Source of the DNA: Pseudoalteromonas arctica A 37-1-2
Lineage (GTDB): Bacteria; Pseudomonadota; Gammaproteobacteria; Enterobacterales; Alteromonadaceae
Reading direction: 5' to 3'
DNA length: 64,000 bases
NCBI RefSeq assembly: GCF_000238395.3
Contig: NZ_CP011026.1
Location: forward strand, 434,001 to 498,000
The notes below the pieces were generated by a model that saw only the letters and a program-made list of their open reading frames with translations, was not told where the DNA came from and did not search any database. Within the stretch, counting starts at the first letter, position 1. Each line of letters begins with the position of its first letter. Made by a program: the position numbers and the translations under genes. Positions 1 to 8,429 of this stretch are shown in pieces.

Positions 1-6
1 TATTAT

Positions 7-1383
7 ATGAGCTTTTTAATGAGTGCATTACTACGTCATACATCTTCTGGTATTCCTTTATCTTTTATTCTTAAAAACGAATTATCTGACTGGCAAGCAC
101 AGCAGCCTGCATTTATACAAAATTGGTTAACTAATACAGGTTTCGAAAAGCAAGGTGTTGCTTTAATCCCTGATGCTAAAACGGGCGAGTTAAGCCAGGT
201 ATTTTGTTTAATGCAAAGTAGCGATGATTTTTGGGCTGCGGGTAATTTAGCAAATACACTTCCTACTGGTACTTATCAAATTCAAGGCGAGAGCGCTTTT
301 GTAGAGCAAGTTGCTTTAGGGTTTGTGCTTGGTGGTTACGAATTTAGTGAATATAAAGAAAAACCAACAGCAAAAGCGCAATTAGCCATTAGCGATAAAG
401 CGTTGTTTGAGCGTATTAGCCAACAAGCTGATGCTATTACACTTGCACGTGATCTAGTTAATACGCCAGCGGTAGATATGATGCCGCAACATTTATCGCA
501 AGTAATGGAAGATTTAGCTGCAACTTACAATGGCGAATTTTCACAGTGGATTGGCGATGAGTTACTAGAGCAAAACTACCCGACTATTCACATGGTGGGT
601 CGTGCAAGCGAAAATAAACCGCGTTTACTCGATTTAAAATGGGGTGCAACAGATGCCCCATTAATTACACTAGTAGGTAAGGGCGTATGTTTTGACTCTG
701 GTGGACTTGATTTAAAACCAAGCTCTGGCATGCGTAACATGAAAAAAGACATGGGCGGGGCGGCGCACGTAATTGCACTAGCACAACTTATTATGGCAGC
801 TAACTTACCAATTAGATTACGAGTGCTTGTACCCGCTGTTGAAAATGCAGTATCGCGCAATGCATTTCGCCCTGGCGATGTTGTTAAAACACGCAAAGGC
901 ATTATGGTCGAAATTGATAATACAGACGCAGAAGGGCGCTTAGTATTGTGTGATGCATTAAGCGAAGCACAAAACGATAATCCTGAGCTAATTATTGATT
1001 TTGCTACCCTCACGGGTGCATGTCGTGTTGCTTTAGGCACGGAGCTTCCGGGCTTTTTCTCAACAGAGCGCGATGTAGCAAATGGTATTATTGATGCAGG
1101 TTTAAGTGTACATGACCCTGTTTGGCAACTTCCGTTGTTTGAGCAATACAAAAGCTTACTAAAAAGTGATGTAGCTGATATGGCAAACTGTGCAAGCACA
1201 CCGTTTGGTGGTGCTATTACAGCGGCGCTTTACTTAAAAGAATTTGTTGAACCAACAACACCGTGGGTACATTTTGATGTAATGGCGTGGAACTTACGTG
1301 CATTACCAGGTCGCCCAACGGGTGGTGAAGCATTAGGTATTCGTGCTGTATTTAACTACTTACAAAATCGTTTTAATAAATAA
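7..1383 (+). CDS. M17 (leucyl) aminopeptidase family protein
   Basis: A cytosolic di-metal aminopeptidase that removes N-terminal residues from peptides. The C-terminal catalytic domain carries the family signature NTDAEGRL (residues 305-312). The metal and catalytic residues K225, D230, K237, D248, D307, E309 and R311 sit at a constant offset of 45 from E. coli PepA (K270, D275, K282, D293, D352, E354, R356), so the active site is complete. At 458 aa it is shorter than PepA (503 aa); the N-terminal regulatory/DNA-binding domain is reduced. The gene starts at the window edge, so the ribosome binding site is not visible; the second Met (position 19) is an alternative start. Family assignment is firm; the exact subtype (PepA-like or PepB-like) is not decided. 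Confidence 0.93.
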   Translation: MSFLMSALLRHTSSGIPLSFILKNELSDWQAQQPAFIQNWLTNTGFEKQGVALIPDAKTGELSQVFCLMQSSDDFWAAGNLANTLPTGTYQIQGESAFVEQVALGFVLGGYEFSEYKEKPTAKAQLAISDKALFERISQQADAITLARDLVNTPAVDMMPQHLSQVMEDLAATYNGEFSQWIGDELLEQNYPTIHMVGRASENKPRLLDLKWGATDAPLITLVGKGVCFDSGGLDLKPSSGMRNMKKDMGGAAHVIALAQLIMAANLPIRLRVLVPAVENAVSRNAFRPGDVVKTRKGIMVEIDNTDAEGRLVLCDALSEAQNDNPELIIDFATLTGACRVALGTELPGFFSTERDVANGIIDAGLSVHDPVWQLPLFEQYKSLLKSDVADMANCASTPFGGAITAALYLKEFVEPTTPWVHFDVMAWNLRALPGRPTGGEALGIRAVFNYLQNRFNK

Positions 1384-1405
1384 GTTTTTGATTCAATAGT
1401 AAGAA

Positions 1406-1442
1406 CTTGAGCTTATGAGTTTTAAACCTCATAAAGCTCAAG
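1406..1442 (-). terminator. Hairpin at the end of the gloA2-like gene
   Basis: Inverted repeat of about 14 bp with a one-base bulge: cttgagcttatgag pairs with ctcataaagctcaag. It overlaps the 3' end of the minus-strand gene and lies between convergent genes. The tract after it on the minus strand is only moderately T-rich, so a terminator role is plausible but weak. Confidence 0.35.
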
Positions 1443-1808
1443 TGGCAAGTTATCTGGATCGGCAAAAAAGGTAAACTTTTTGCCGGTTATTTCATCCACT
1501 CTAATATCCTCAACGTTTACTTCGCACGACTCTAAATACGTTTTTGCAATCTGTACATCCGCTACCTTAAAAGCTAAATGTCTTAAGCCTTGTGCTTCGG
1601 GATAGGTTGGTCTTGCGGGAGCTCCATCAAACGAAAATAGCTCTATTTGGCTACCATCTGGCATGGCTAAATCTAATTTATATGAATTACGATCAGCTCT
1701 AAAGTGCTCATTAATAACGTTAAGTTTAAGTACATTGCTATAAAAGTGTTTAGAACGTGCATAGTCACTACAAATAATCGCAGCGTGGTGAATACCTAAA
1801 AGTTTCAA
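1422..1808 (-). CDS. gloA2: GloA2/YaeR-like VOC metalloprotein (glyoxalase I family)
   Basis: Single-domain VOC (glyoxalase/dioxygenase superfamily) protein very close to E. coli YaeR/GloA2: shared blocks are HHxAII at the N-terminus, IELFSF in the middle, GLRHLAF, and LPLELYE at the end. It probably binds one metal ion through His/Glu of these blocks; the substrate is uncertain in the family. The start chosen is TTG at 1808, preceded by AAGGA at proper spacing, giving 128 aa (YaeR is 129). The longer frame from 1829 runs into the upstream terminator hairpin and is unlikely. A terminator separates it from the fabH-like gene upstream, so it may need its own promoter. Confidence 0.85.
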   Translation of the reverse strand: MKLLGIHHAAIICSDYARSKHFYSNVLKLNVINEHFRADRNSYKLDLAMPDGSQIELFSFDGAPARPTYPEAQGLRHLAFKVADVQIAKTYLESCEVNVEDIRVDEITGKKFTFFADPDNLPLELYEV

Positions 1809-1820
1809 ATTTAATTCCTT

Positions 1821-1854
1821 AAAAAGCAAAAACGCACTTAAATAAGTGCGTTTT
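1821..1854 (-). terminator. Rho-independent terminator of the KAS III gene
   Basis: Perfect stem aaaacgcactt/aagtgcgtttt with a 4-nt loop, followed on the minus strand by a T-rich run. It lies just after the fabH-like gene and immediately before the ribosome binding site of the gloA2-like gene. Confidence 0.8.
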
Positions 1855-1878
1855 ATATGTTGCTTACTACATGTTGTG

Positions 1879-2958
1879 TTAGCTTGGCTGCGCTTCTTTA
1901 CATGCTTTAACGGCCGGTGCTACAAGTTCTAAACCGGTTTTATCACATGGCGGTAAAGCGGCATCGCTTACACTAATAGGCGTTACGCGTTCGCCCCATT
2001 TTATGTAACTTGCAGCCCAGGTAAGGCCTGCACCAAATGCAGCAGACATAATGTTTGAATGCGGTTTAATTAACCCTTGCTCAACGGCTTCACATAACGC
2101 AATAGCAATCGTAGCAGCAGAGGTATTACCATACTCACCAATGTTAACCATTACTTTTTCGTCAGGTACTTTTAAACGATGCTGAATAGCTTGAATAATA
2201 CGTAAGTTAGCTTGGTGTGGAACGAGTACATTAATGTCATCAAGGCTCAAATCGGCTTGTTTAAGTACATCGTCGCACGCTTCGCTCATGCCTTTAACAG
2301 CACGTTTGAAAATTTCACGACCTTCAAATAATAAATCAGATGGTCCAATTGGCTCATATTTATTTAAATCACTACCAAAGTTAGTGATGTGTAAAATATC
2401 GCGGTCTTCACTGTCACAACCAGTTTTGGTTGCTAGTAAACCAGCTGGCGTATCTGCCGCTTCAAGTACTACTGCACCTGCGCCATCGCCAAATAAAACA
2501 GCGCTATCGCGACGTGCCCAGTTTACGTACCAGGTCATACGCTCAGCGGCAATGACCACTGCTTTTTTGATCATACCCGCTTGAATTTGTGCTGTAGCAG
2601 CTTGCAATGCATATAAAAAGCCCGAACATGCCGCGTTTGTATCCATTGCGGCAGCGCCTGTTGCACCAATATTTTTTTGCACTTGCGAGGCAGTATTTGC
2701 CACAACAGTAGAAGGTGTACAGGTTGCTAATATCACTAAATCAATATCTTTAGGATCAACGCCTGCGCAGGCAATAGCATGCTTAGCTGCAACGGTTGCC
2801 AGCTCGGCGGTACTTACATGGCTCACTCGGCGAGATTTAATGCCTGTACGCGAGGTTATCCACTCGTCGGTGGTATCAACTATTTCACTAATTTCATCGT
2901 TGCTAATGCTTGCTGGTGGAATGCATTTACCCCAACCAGTGATATGTGCGTAAGGCAT
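1879..2958 (-). CDS. Beta-ketoacyl-ACP synthase III family protein (FabH-like)
   Basis: Thiolase-fold condensing enzyme of the KAS III family, expected to condense an acyl-CoA starter with malonyl-ACP. The Cys-His-Asn triad is intact: C111 in TNAACSGF, H247 in VPHQAN, N277 in GNTSAA. At 359 aa it is about 40 residues longer than FabH (317 aa in E. coli). The extra part is a C-terminal tail from about residue 325, rich in Pro and Cys, with no domain I recognise. It stands alone and not in a fab cluster, so it is probably a second KAS III with a special starter (branched, long-chain or secondary metabolite) and not the housekeeping enzyme. That last point is inference. Confidence 0.87.
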   Translation of the reverse strand: MPYAHITGWGKCIPPASISNDEISEIVDTTDEWITSRTGIKSRRVSHVSTAELATVAAKHAIACAGVDPKDIDLVILATCTPSTVVANTASQVQKNIGATGAAAMDTNAACSGFLYALQAATAQIQAGMIKKAVVIAAERMTWYVNWARRDSAVLFGDGAGAVVLEAADTPAGLLATKTGCDSEDRDILHITNFGSDLNKYEPIGPSDLLFEGREIFKRAVKGMSEACDDVLKQADLSLDDINVLVPHQANLRIIQAIQHRLKVPDEKVMVNIGEYGNTSAATIAIALCEAVEQGLIKPHSNIMSAAFGAGLTWAASYIKWGERVTPISVSDAALPPCDKTGLELVAPAVKACKEAQPS

Positions 2959-3112
2959 AGTATGTTCTCTTAAGGTGGTCTGACATGTATTACTTAATGG
3001 GTGAGTTATACCAAAAAACGGCTTTCAAGACTAGTTTATAGCATGCTTTGTGTCGTAAATATTCGCAATTACAGGTTATTTAAGGTAATGCTAGTATAAA
3101 AAAGGAGCAAGT

Positions 3113-4420
3113 ATGAAAACAACACTAATAACAACATTCACTGCAATAACGCTGGCATTAATAGCAAATGGGGCTTTTGCTCAACAGCATAAAATTATTT
3201 ATGCGGGCAGTTTACTTGCATCCGAGGATCAAAAAGTAAAAACAGAGCAAACGTTAGTCATAACAGATAATACAATAACAGCCATTAAAAACGGCTACCT
3301 CACAAAAGCAGAACTTAACCTACCTGATGCAGATATTATAAATCTAAAAAATCAATTTGTAATGCCTGGCCTTATTGATATGCATGTTCACGTTACGTTT
3401 GAGCGAGATGCTAAAGCAAACCCTCACCGCTGGGCAACAGAATATGATGCCGATTATGCTTTGCGCTCAATTAAATATTTACAACGTACGCTCGATGCGG
3501 GTTTTACATCAGTGCGAGATTTAGGTAGCGATCACAAAGTTATATTTCCGCTAAAACGTGCTATTGAGCGAAATGATATTAACGGCCCTCGCATTTTTGC
3601 AGCGGGTAATACAATATCGCCTACCGGTGGGCACGCAGATATGCACGGTTATCGAAAAGATATTACAGATGCGGTTACAGGCGGGATTGGTATATGTAAT
3701 GGCGCGGATGATTGTAGCCGTGCGGTACGCGAGGTAATTAAAAGTGGCGCTGATGTAATTAAAATTACTGCCACGGGTGGAGTACTAAGTAATACCGCTG
3801 CTGGTGTTAACCAACAACTTACAGATGCAGAGCTGATTGCAATTGTTGATACTGCTCATCACTTAGGTCGTAAAGTTACAGCGCATGCACACGGTACACA
3901 AGGTATAAAAGCGGCCTTAAAAGCCGGTGTAGATTCTATTGAGCATGGCTCTTATTTAGATAAAGAGGCAATAAAGTTATTTAAAAAAACGGGAGCTTAT
4001 TTAGTACCGACGCTTTTAGCGGGTGCAACGGTAAGTGAAGAGGTGCTTACAAATCCAAATATGCCACCGGCAATAGCCGACAAAGTGCGTGAAGTGACTC
4101 CAAAAATGCAGGCTTCGTTTAAACTTGCACTGAAAAACAAGGTTAATATAGCTTTTGGAACAGACTCTGGGGTGTCGCGTCATGGGCTCAATGCTAACGA
4201 ATTTAGTTTAATGGTAAACAATGGTATGAGCGAAGCCCAAGCTATTAAATCAGCAACCATACATGCAGCTAAACTGCTGGGGCAAAGCGCACTCATTGGC
4301 GACTTGAGTGTTGGTAAACAAGCAGATATTATCAGTGTGAATGGCTCACCGCTTAAAAATATCGACGTACTTAAAAACGTGCAATTTGTTATGAAAGCCG
4401 GGCAAGTTTATAAACAATAG
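3113..4420 (+). CDS. Secreted metal-dependent amidohydrolase (imidazolonepropionase/prolidase-like)
   Basis: Amidohydrolase-superfamily enzyme with a clear Sec signal peptide (residues 1-23, ending AFA). The metal-binding set is present: H91 and H93 in DMHVHV, a bridging Lys K217 in VIKITATGG, H258/H260 in TAHAH, H278 in SIEHG and D351 in FGTDSG. This subgroup includes periplasmic Xaa-Pro/Xaa-Arg dipeptidases and is often annotated as imidazolonepropionase-like. The exported location argues for peptide or amide hydrolysis in the periplasm and not for histidine catabolism. A good AAGGAG site precedes the ATG. The next gene starts 8 bp after its stop, so the two probably form an operon. Confidence 0.88.
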   Translation: MKTTLITTFTAITLALIANGAFAQQHKIIYAGSLLASEDQKVKTEQTLVITDNTITAIKNGYLTKAELNLPDADIINLKNQFVMPGLIDMHVHVTFERDAKANPHRWATEYDADYALRSIKYLQRTLDAGFTSVRDLGSDHKVIFPLKRAIERNDINGPRIFAAGNTISPTGGHADMHGYRKDITDAVTGGIGICNGADDCSRAVREVIKSGADVIKITATGGVLSNTAAGVNQQLTDAELIAIVDTAHHLGRKVTAHAHGTQGIKAALKAGVDSIEHGSYLDKEAIKLFKKTGAYLVPTLLAGATVSEEVLTNPNMPPAIADKVREVTPKMQASFKLALKNKVNIAFGTDSGVSRHGLNANEFSLMVNNGMSEAQAIKSATIHAAKLLGQSALIGDLSVGKQADIISVNGSPLKNIDVLKNVQFVMKAGQVYKQ

Positions 4421-4428
4421 GGAAGGTT

Positions 4429-4833
4429 ATGAGCAGCAAAATAAAAGTGTCGTTGTTTAATCATTTGATTGACGCTGAGCGCCAGTTACTCGACCCAGAA
4501 GTTCGCCAATCTGAGCGCGCATTAGATGCTTTACTCGATGATGAATTTATCGAAATTGCTGCCAATGGCACTACATTTAATAAATACCAAGTACTTACCC
4601 GCTTACCTACCGAGGTTGTGCCACAGTTTTATAATCAGCAGTTTAAGGGCCGAATGCTGAGCGATGATGTAGTGCAACTTAGTTATCAAGCAGCTTATAG
4701 GCGCTCTGCTCGCAGTGAATTTAATTATTCATTGCGTATGTCGCTTTGGCGTAAGCAAGGTGAGCAATGGCAAATGGTGTTTCACCAAGGAACGCCTTGT
4801 GCTCCGTTTTCAATTTCGATGGATGATGATTAA
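4429..4833 (+). CDS. DUF4440/SnoaL-like (NTF2 fold) protein
   Basis: A 134-aa soluble protein. Its pattern (an early ALLDDEFIEI helix/strand, then RSLWRKQGEQW-like strands and a VFHQGTP ending) fits the DUF4440/NTF2-like fold. Such proteins are small cone-shaped domains with varied enzymatic or binding roles; no function can be given here. It is probably cotranscribed with the amidohydrolase 8 bp upstream and lies about 60 bp before the RegB-like gene. Confidence 0.7.
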   Translation: MSSKIKVSLFNHLIDAERQLLDPEVRQSERALDALLDDEFIEIAANGTTFNKYQVLTRLPTEVVPQFYNQQFKGRMLSDDVVQLSYQAAYRRSARSEFNYSLRMSLWRKQGEQWQMVFHQGTPCAPFSISMDDD

Positions 4834-4894
4834 AAACCATATAACCGTTAAAATAACCTTATTAAACATTTGATTGGGCAATTACCTCTTGTTA

Positions 4895-6136
4895 ATGCGT
4901 ACCGACCCCACCATTAGTCGACTATTAATGCTGCGAAGCGGCGCTATTGCGGTGCAATTAATTGCTGTGCTTAGCGTTTATTTTTTACTAGAACATCAAA
5001 TTGCATTACTGCCTTTACTGATTGTTATTGCCGTTGAGGCTGTGTTTCAGCTTATTAGTCTATTTGCTTATCGTAATGTGAGCCGCGCTAAACCTTTGGG
5101 TATGTTGATGCAGTTAACCGCTGATGTATTATTTTTAACGGTTTTACTCTCGCTAAGCGGTGGTGCAACCAATGCATTTGTATCACTGTTATTGCTCCCA
5201 ATAATGATAGCCGCTGTTACGCTGCGAGAAAAAGGATTAGCTTATATTGCGGTATTAGCCATTGCCGCATATAGCTTTTTACTGATTAAGATGCCCGATC
5301 ACAGCATGCATCAAATGAATATGAGTGGTCACTTTATTGGCATGTGGGTCAATTTTGTTTTAAGTGCCAGCGTAATCGCACTTGTTATTGGCGCAATGAG
5401 CAGGGCACTTAAAGAGCGAGAGCGAATTATTGCAAACGTGCGTGAAAAACAATTACGTAATGAACAGCTTGTTATCCTTGATGGGGCCGCTGCACAAATA
5501 ACCCATCAACTAGCGACCCCAATTGCAAACTTACAGTTACTGTTTGAAGAGTTATTAGAAGAGCAACCAAACAATCCTATTGTTAAGTACATGCAAGCGC
5601 CGCTTACTCAGTGCAGTACACAACTTAACGACTTTAGAAAACTCTCAGAGCAATTACGTCTTAAAAATTCGCAAGAGCATACCACCGTAAAGCAACTGCA
5701 AACGCAAATTACAGATACGCTTTTACTGCAATACCCTGATCAGCACATTAAATGGATTACGCCACCTATTGCAGCAACATTGATAAGTGATGCGATGTTA
5801 TTGCCTGCTATTTTGAATTTATTGCAAAACGCCGCGCTCGCTAATCAAAAACAAGGTCAAACTCAATTAGAGCTGAGTTGGCAGCAAGATAACTTACATA
5901 GTGAATGCGTTTACTTGTTAATTCGCGATTTTGGCCCTGGCTTTTCATCATCGCAATTAGCAGAGCTGGGTGGTCAACTTATGCCAAGCGATCAAGGAAT
6001 GGGGCTTGCTGTGCTTTTATCAAACGTTACTTTTGAGCGTTTAAATGGCTCACTTACCTTGTTTAACCATGCAGATGGCGGCGCTGTCGCCAAAGTTAAA
6101 CTCGCTATTGTAAACACTGAGAATAACGCCTCATGA
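4895..6136 (+). CDS. RegB/PrrB/ActS-family redox sensor histidine kinase
   Basis: Membrane sensor kinase with about six N-terminal TM segments, a DHp domain and an ATPase domain. RegB hallmarks are visible (numbering from ATG 4895). They are a quinone-motif variant GGATNAF at 89-95 (consensus GGxxNPF), a His-rich loop before GMWVNF (about 134-153), the phospho-acceptor H204 in THQLATP, and a Cys at 240 in the region of the redox-active Cys265 of RegB. The N-box (LLQNAALANQ) and G-box (DFGPGF, QGMGLAV) complete the kinase. Neither the ATG at 4895 nor the in-frame TTG at 4874 has a strong ribosome binding site, so the start is uncertain. It overlaps the regulator by 4 bp (ATGA). Its expected role is to sense quinone redox state and phosphorylate the RegA-like partner. 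Confidence 0.88.
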   Translation: MRTDPTISRLLMLRSGAIAVQLIAVLSVYFLLEHQIALLPLLIVIAVEAVFQLISLFAYRNVSRAKPLGMLMQLTADVLFLTVLLSLSGGATNAFVSLLLLPIMIAAVTLREKGLAYIAVLAIAAYSFLLIKMPDHSMHQMNMSGHFIGMWVNFVLSASVIALVIGAMSRALKERERIIANVREKQLRNEQLVILDGAAAQITHQLATPIANLQLLFEELLEEQPNNPIVKYMQAPLTQCSTQLNDFRKLSEQLRLKNSQEHTTVKQLQTQITDTLLLQYPDQHIKWITPPIAATLISDAMLLPAILNLLQNAALANQKQGQTQLELSWQQDNLHSECVYLLIRDFGPGFSSSQLAELGGQLMPSDQGMGLAVLLSNVTFERLNGSLTLFNHADGGAVAKVKLAIVNTENNAS

Positions 6137-6660
6137 AGTTACTTATAATTGAAGACGACATAAATTTAGCCAGCACACTGGCAAGGCGTTTAACTAAACA
6201 AGGCTTTACCTGCGAGGTGGCGCATAATCAAAGTGATGCGTTACTTACCGCGCGTAAACTATTGCCCGACTTTATTTTATTAGACATGAAACTAGGTGAC
6301 GATAACGGACTTGCACTCATAAAGCCGCTGCGTAGTTTGCTCCCCCAAGCTCATATTGTTTTATTAACCGGGTTTGCAAGTATAGCAACCGCAGTAGAGG
6401 CAATGCGTTTAGGCGCAAACGATTACCTTACTAAGCCGGTTGATATGGCAACATTATTAAAAGCGCTTAACACCGAGCCTATGGCATCGGCATCGAATGT
6501 TATTGATGATGCGGTTATGTCGCCGGAGCGCTTAGAGTGGGAGCATATTCAACAAGTACTGCACAGTAATAATGGCAATGTGTCGGTTACCGCAAGGCAA
6601 CTTAATATGCATAGACGTACTTTGCAGCGCAAGTTACAAAAAAAGCCGGTGCAGCAGTAA
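6133..6660 (+). CDS. RegA/PrrA/ActR-family response regulator
   Basis: A 175-aa response regulator: receiver domain (phospho-acceptor D51, K101 of the LTKP motif) joined by a short linker to a Fis-type helix-turn-helix. The C-terminal end HRRTLQRKLQKKPV closely matches the near-invariant RegA/PrrA/ActR DNA-binding helix. It overlaps the sensor gene by 4 bp, so the two are translationally coupled. In other proteobacteria this pair controls respiration, carbon fixation and redox balance; targets here are unknown. Confidence 0.9.
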   Translation: MKLLIIEDDINLASTLARRLTKQGFTCEVAHNQSDALLTARKLLPDFILLDMKLGDDNGLALIKPLRSLLPQAHIVLLTGFASIATAVEAMRLGANDYLTKPVDMATLLKALNTEPMASASNVIDDAVMSPERLEWEHIQQVLHSNNGNVSVTARQLNMHRRTLQRKLQKKPVQQ

Positions 6661-6687
6661 TTTAGTACTTAATTTAAGGAAAGTGTT

Positions 6688-7110
6688 ATGAGCGATGATG
6701 CAGTGACAATAATGCAAAATCAAAAAATTATATTATTTGATGCGCAATGTAAGCTGTGCAGCGCGTGGTGTAATTTTATTATTGCTCACGATAAAAATAC
6801 TATTTTTAAATTATGCAGCGTGCAATCTCCAAAAGGGGAACTGTTGTTAACACACTTTGGTTTTTCAACAATTGAATATGCCTCAATGGTTTACCTAGAA
6901 AATGGTAAAGCGTATACGCAAAGCCATGCTTTTTTTAACGTTGTTAAGCAGCTAGGTTACCCATACAAACTAGCAACTGTATTTAGTATTTTGCCAAATA
7001 GGTTTAATAATTGGTTATACGATAGGATTGCTTTAAACCGCTATACCTTATTTGGAAAATATCAGTATTGCAGAATTCCCAACCCAGAGGATGCCAAACA
7101 TTATTTATAA
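6688..7110 (+). CDS. DCC-family thiol-disulfide oxidoreductase-like protein (DUF393)
   Basis: A 140-aa protein of the DCC/DUF393 (YuxK) family. The usual N-terminal DGxCxLC motif appears here as DAQCKLC with Cys at 21, 24 and 28, so the Gly is replaced. The family is thought to be thioredoxin-like, but its biochemistry is unsettled. A good AAGGAA site precedes the ATG. It follows the RegA-like gene by 27 bp and may be cotranscribed, which would put a thiol protein next to a redox two-component system. A second, unrelated DCC gene lies at 13935-14333. Confidence 0.8.
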   Translation: MSDDAVTIMQNQKIILFDAQCKLCSAWCNFIIAHDKNTIFKLCSVQSPKGELLLTHFGFSTIEYASMVYLENGKAYTQSHAFFNVVKQLGYPYKLATVFSILPNRFNNWLYDRIALNRYTLFGKYQYCRIPNPEDAKHYL

Positions 7111-7212
7111 ATTAGGCGTTAATACACTGCAGTATAAGTAGATGCTAGGTTTATGGGGTTGTGTTAAAATCGCCGCGTTTAATTTTAGCTAACGGTATAA
7201 AAGGCTTTTTTC

Positions 7213-7491
7213 ATGGCAAACACAGCACATGCACTTCACATTTTGGTTAAACATAAAGAAATTGCAGAAGATATTATTAAGCAATTAGGTAAAGGTGCAA
7301 AGTTTCAAACCTTAGCTAAAAAATATTCGTCGTGCCCATCGGGCAAAAAAGGCGGTGACTTAGGTGAATTTGGACGCGGACAAATGGTCCCACAGTTTGA
7401 CAAAATTGCGTTTAAAGGCGCAATTTTAGAACCCCACCTAGTTAAAACTAAATTTGGCTGGCATGTAATTAAAGTACTTTATCGTACTTAG
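7213..7491 (+). CDS. ppiC: Peptidyl-prolyl cis-trans isomerase C (parvulin)
   Basis: A 92-aa single-domain parvulin, the size of E. coli PpiC (93 aa). Conserved blocks: ALHILVK at the start, [30 protein letters not shown], and a final FGWHVIKV. It has no signal peptide and is cytosolic. It catalyses cis-trans isomerisation of prolyl peptide bonds. It is the last core gene before the accessory islet. Confidence 0.93.
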   Translation: MANTAHALHILVKHKEIAEDIIKQLGKGAKFQTLAKKYSSCPSGKKGGDLGEFGRGQMVPQFDKIAFKGAILEPHLVKTKFGWHVIKVLYRT

Positions 7492-7542
7492 TTTATTTAA
7501 ACTGTTTAGCAATTGACGCGTCTTAGCAAGCGTCCACCTCAT

Positions 7543-7594
7543 CACCTATCCTAAACGTTACACTTTGACGAACTAAGAATTAGGATGGGTGTCA
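7543..7594. repeat. Imperfect inverted repeat at the left edge of the islet
   Basis: The arm cacctatcctaa (7543-7554) pairs with ttaggatgggtg (7580-7591), 11 of 12 positions. The right arm continues to ttaggatgggtgtca. The same 15-bp motif recurs inverted at 9937-9953 (tgacacccatcttaa) and partly at 10263-10277. It marks the left edge of the islet and looks like a REP-type or transposon-end sequence. Confidence 0.55.
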
Positions 7595-7610
7595 TCTTAA
7601 TTTCTGTTAA

Positions 7611-7904
7611 TTTCTGCTTGCTAATAATGGTAGGCGTTATTCAGCCAATAAATTATCTGAAATGGTTGCGCGGTATGTCAAACTAGCTGGGCATAAACGA
7701 GCTGGAGCATGTCATTTATTTAGACATGCCACAGCGACTATTATGCTTGATAACGGCGCTGAGCTTCGTCATGTTCAAGAAATGTTAAGGCATGCCAATA
7801 TATCAACAACGCAAATATACACACACGTATCACGGAGTGTTTTAACAAGTACCTACCAGCGCAGTCACCCGTCTGCACCATTAAAGTCATCATTCTATTT
7901 GTAA
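7611..7904 (+). pseudogene. C-terminal remnant of a tyrosine recombinase/integrase
   Basis: Only the C-terminal catalytic part of a phage/XerC-type tyrosine recombinase remains. It contains the HLFRH box (HxxR), the MLRHANISTTQIYTH block with the second His region and the nucleophile Tyr. The in-frame homology-like sequence begins after a stop at 7608 and reads upstream of the first ATG (7662), so the frame is a decayed 5'-truncated gene. The N-terminal core-binding domain and the first catalytic Arg are missing. It cannot be an active integrase alone, but shows that mobile DNA has passed through here. Confidence 0.8.
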
Positions 7905-7923
7905 TAGCGACAGGATAAACCAG

Positions 7924-7958
7924 AGGCTTCAATGAGCAATACATTGAAGCCTTTGATA
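7924..7958 (+). terminator. Terminator-like hairpin after the recombinase remnant
   Basis: Perfect 11-bp stem aggcttcaatg/cattgaagcct with a 7-nt loop, followed by only a short mixed T/A tract. It probably insulates the toxin-antitoxin operon from upstream transcription. Confidence 0.5.
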
Positions 7959-8003
7959 TTAAGTGAGTAATGCTCTTTTGTTATTAAATAATGTGATTGC
8001 ACG

Positions 8004-8032
8004 TGGAAAGCTATAACACTGAGTGGTATAGT
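8004..8032 (+). promoter_or_regulatory. Promoter and palindromic operator of the toxin-antitoxin operon
   Basis: Positions 8011-8031 form a 21-bp palindrome (ctataacactgagtggtatag) in which 9 of 10 arm positions pair around one central base. It overlaps a possible promoter: TGGAAA at 8004-8009, 17 bp, TATAGT at 8027-8032. The position fits autorepression by the HTH antitoxin, the usual arrangement in such operons. Assignment is by sequence pattern only. Confidence 0.55.
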
Positions 8033-8054
8033 TAGCCAAGAGTAAGGAATTTAA

Positions 8055-8429
8055 ATGTATATCTTTAAATCAAAATGGTTCAGTAAGTGGGCTGAAAAAG
8101 AATGTTTAACCGATCATGCTTTGCAAGAGACTATACGTGAACTTGGAGAGGGACTTAATGATGGTGAACTAGGCGGCCATGTTTATAAAAAACGAGCAGC
8201 AATTCAAGGCCAAGGTAAACGTGGCGGGTTTCGTACTATTGTTGCGTTTAAAGTGGGTGATAAATCATTCTTCATGTTTGGTTTTTCTAAAAATCAACGA
8301 GATAACATAGGTAAAAAAGAGTTGAAAACACTGAAGTTGATGGCAAAAGAATTACTTGGTTATTCAGATATTCAACTCAAAAAAGCCATTGAATCAGGTG
8401 AATTAATAGAGGTAATAAATCATGAGTAA
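8055..8429 (+). CDS. RelE-like toxin of a type II toxin-antitoxin pair (COG4737/PF06296 type)
   Basis: A 124-aa basic protein with the pattern of the COG4737 RelE group: a GKRGGFRTIVAFKVGD block, FMFGFSKNQRDNI, then a C-terminal helix ending LLGYSDIQLKKAIESGELIEV. Members act as ribosome-dependent or free mRNA endoribonucleases; activity here is inferred. In this group the toxin gene comes first. It overlaps the antitoxin gene by 8 bp. A palindromic operator candidate lies 24 bp upstream. Arginine codons here are mostly CGN, unlike the Rhs tail downstream. Confidence 0.85.
   Translation: MYIFKSKWFSKWAEKECLTDHALQETIRELGEGLNDGELGGHVYKKRAAIQGQGKRGGFRTIVAFKVGDKSFFMFGFSKNQRDNIGKKELKTLKLMAKELLGYSDIQLKKAIESGELIEVINHE

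Noticed and set aside
588-1199. 203-aa open frame antisense to the aminopeptidase
   Set aside because: It is the shadow of a strong conserved gene; its composition is not protein-like and it has no ribosome binding site.
7924-7952. attC-like recombination site near the recombinase remnant
   Set aside because: The hairpin is a simple perfect stem without the core-site sequences or extra-helical bases of attC.
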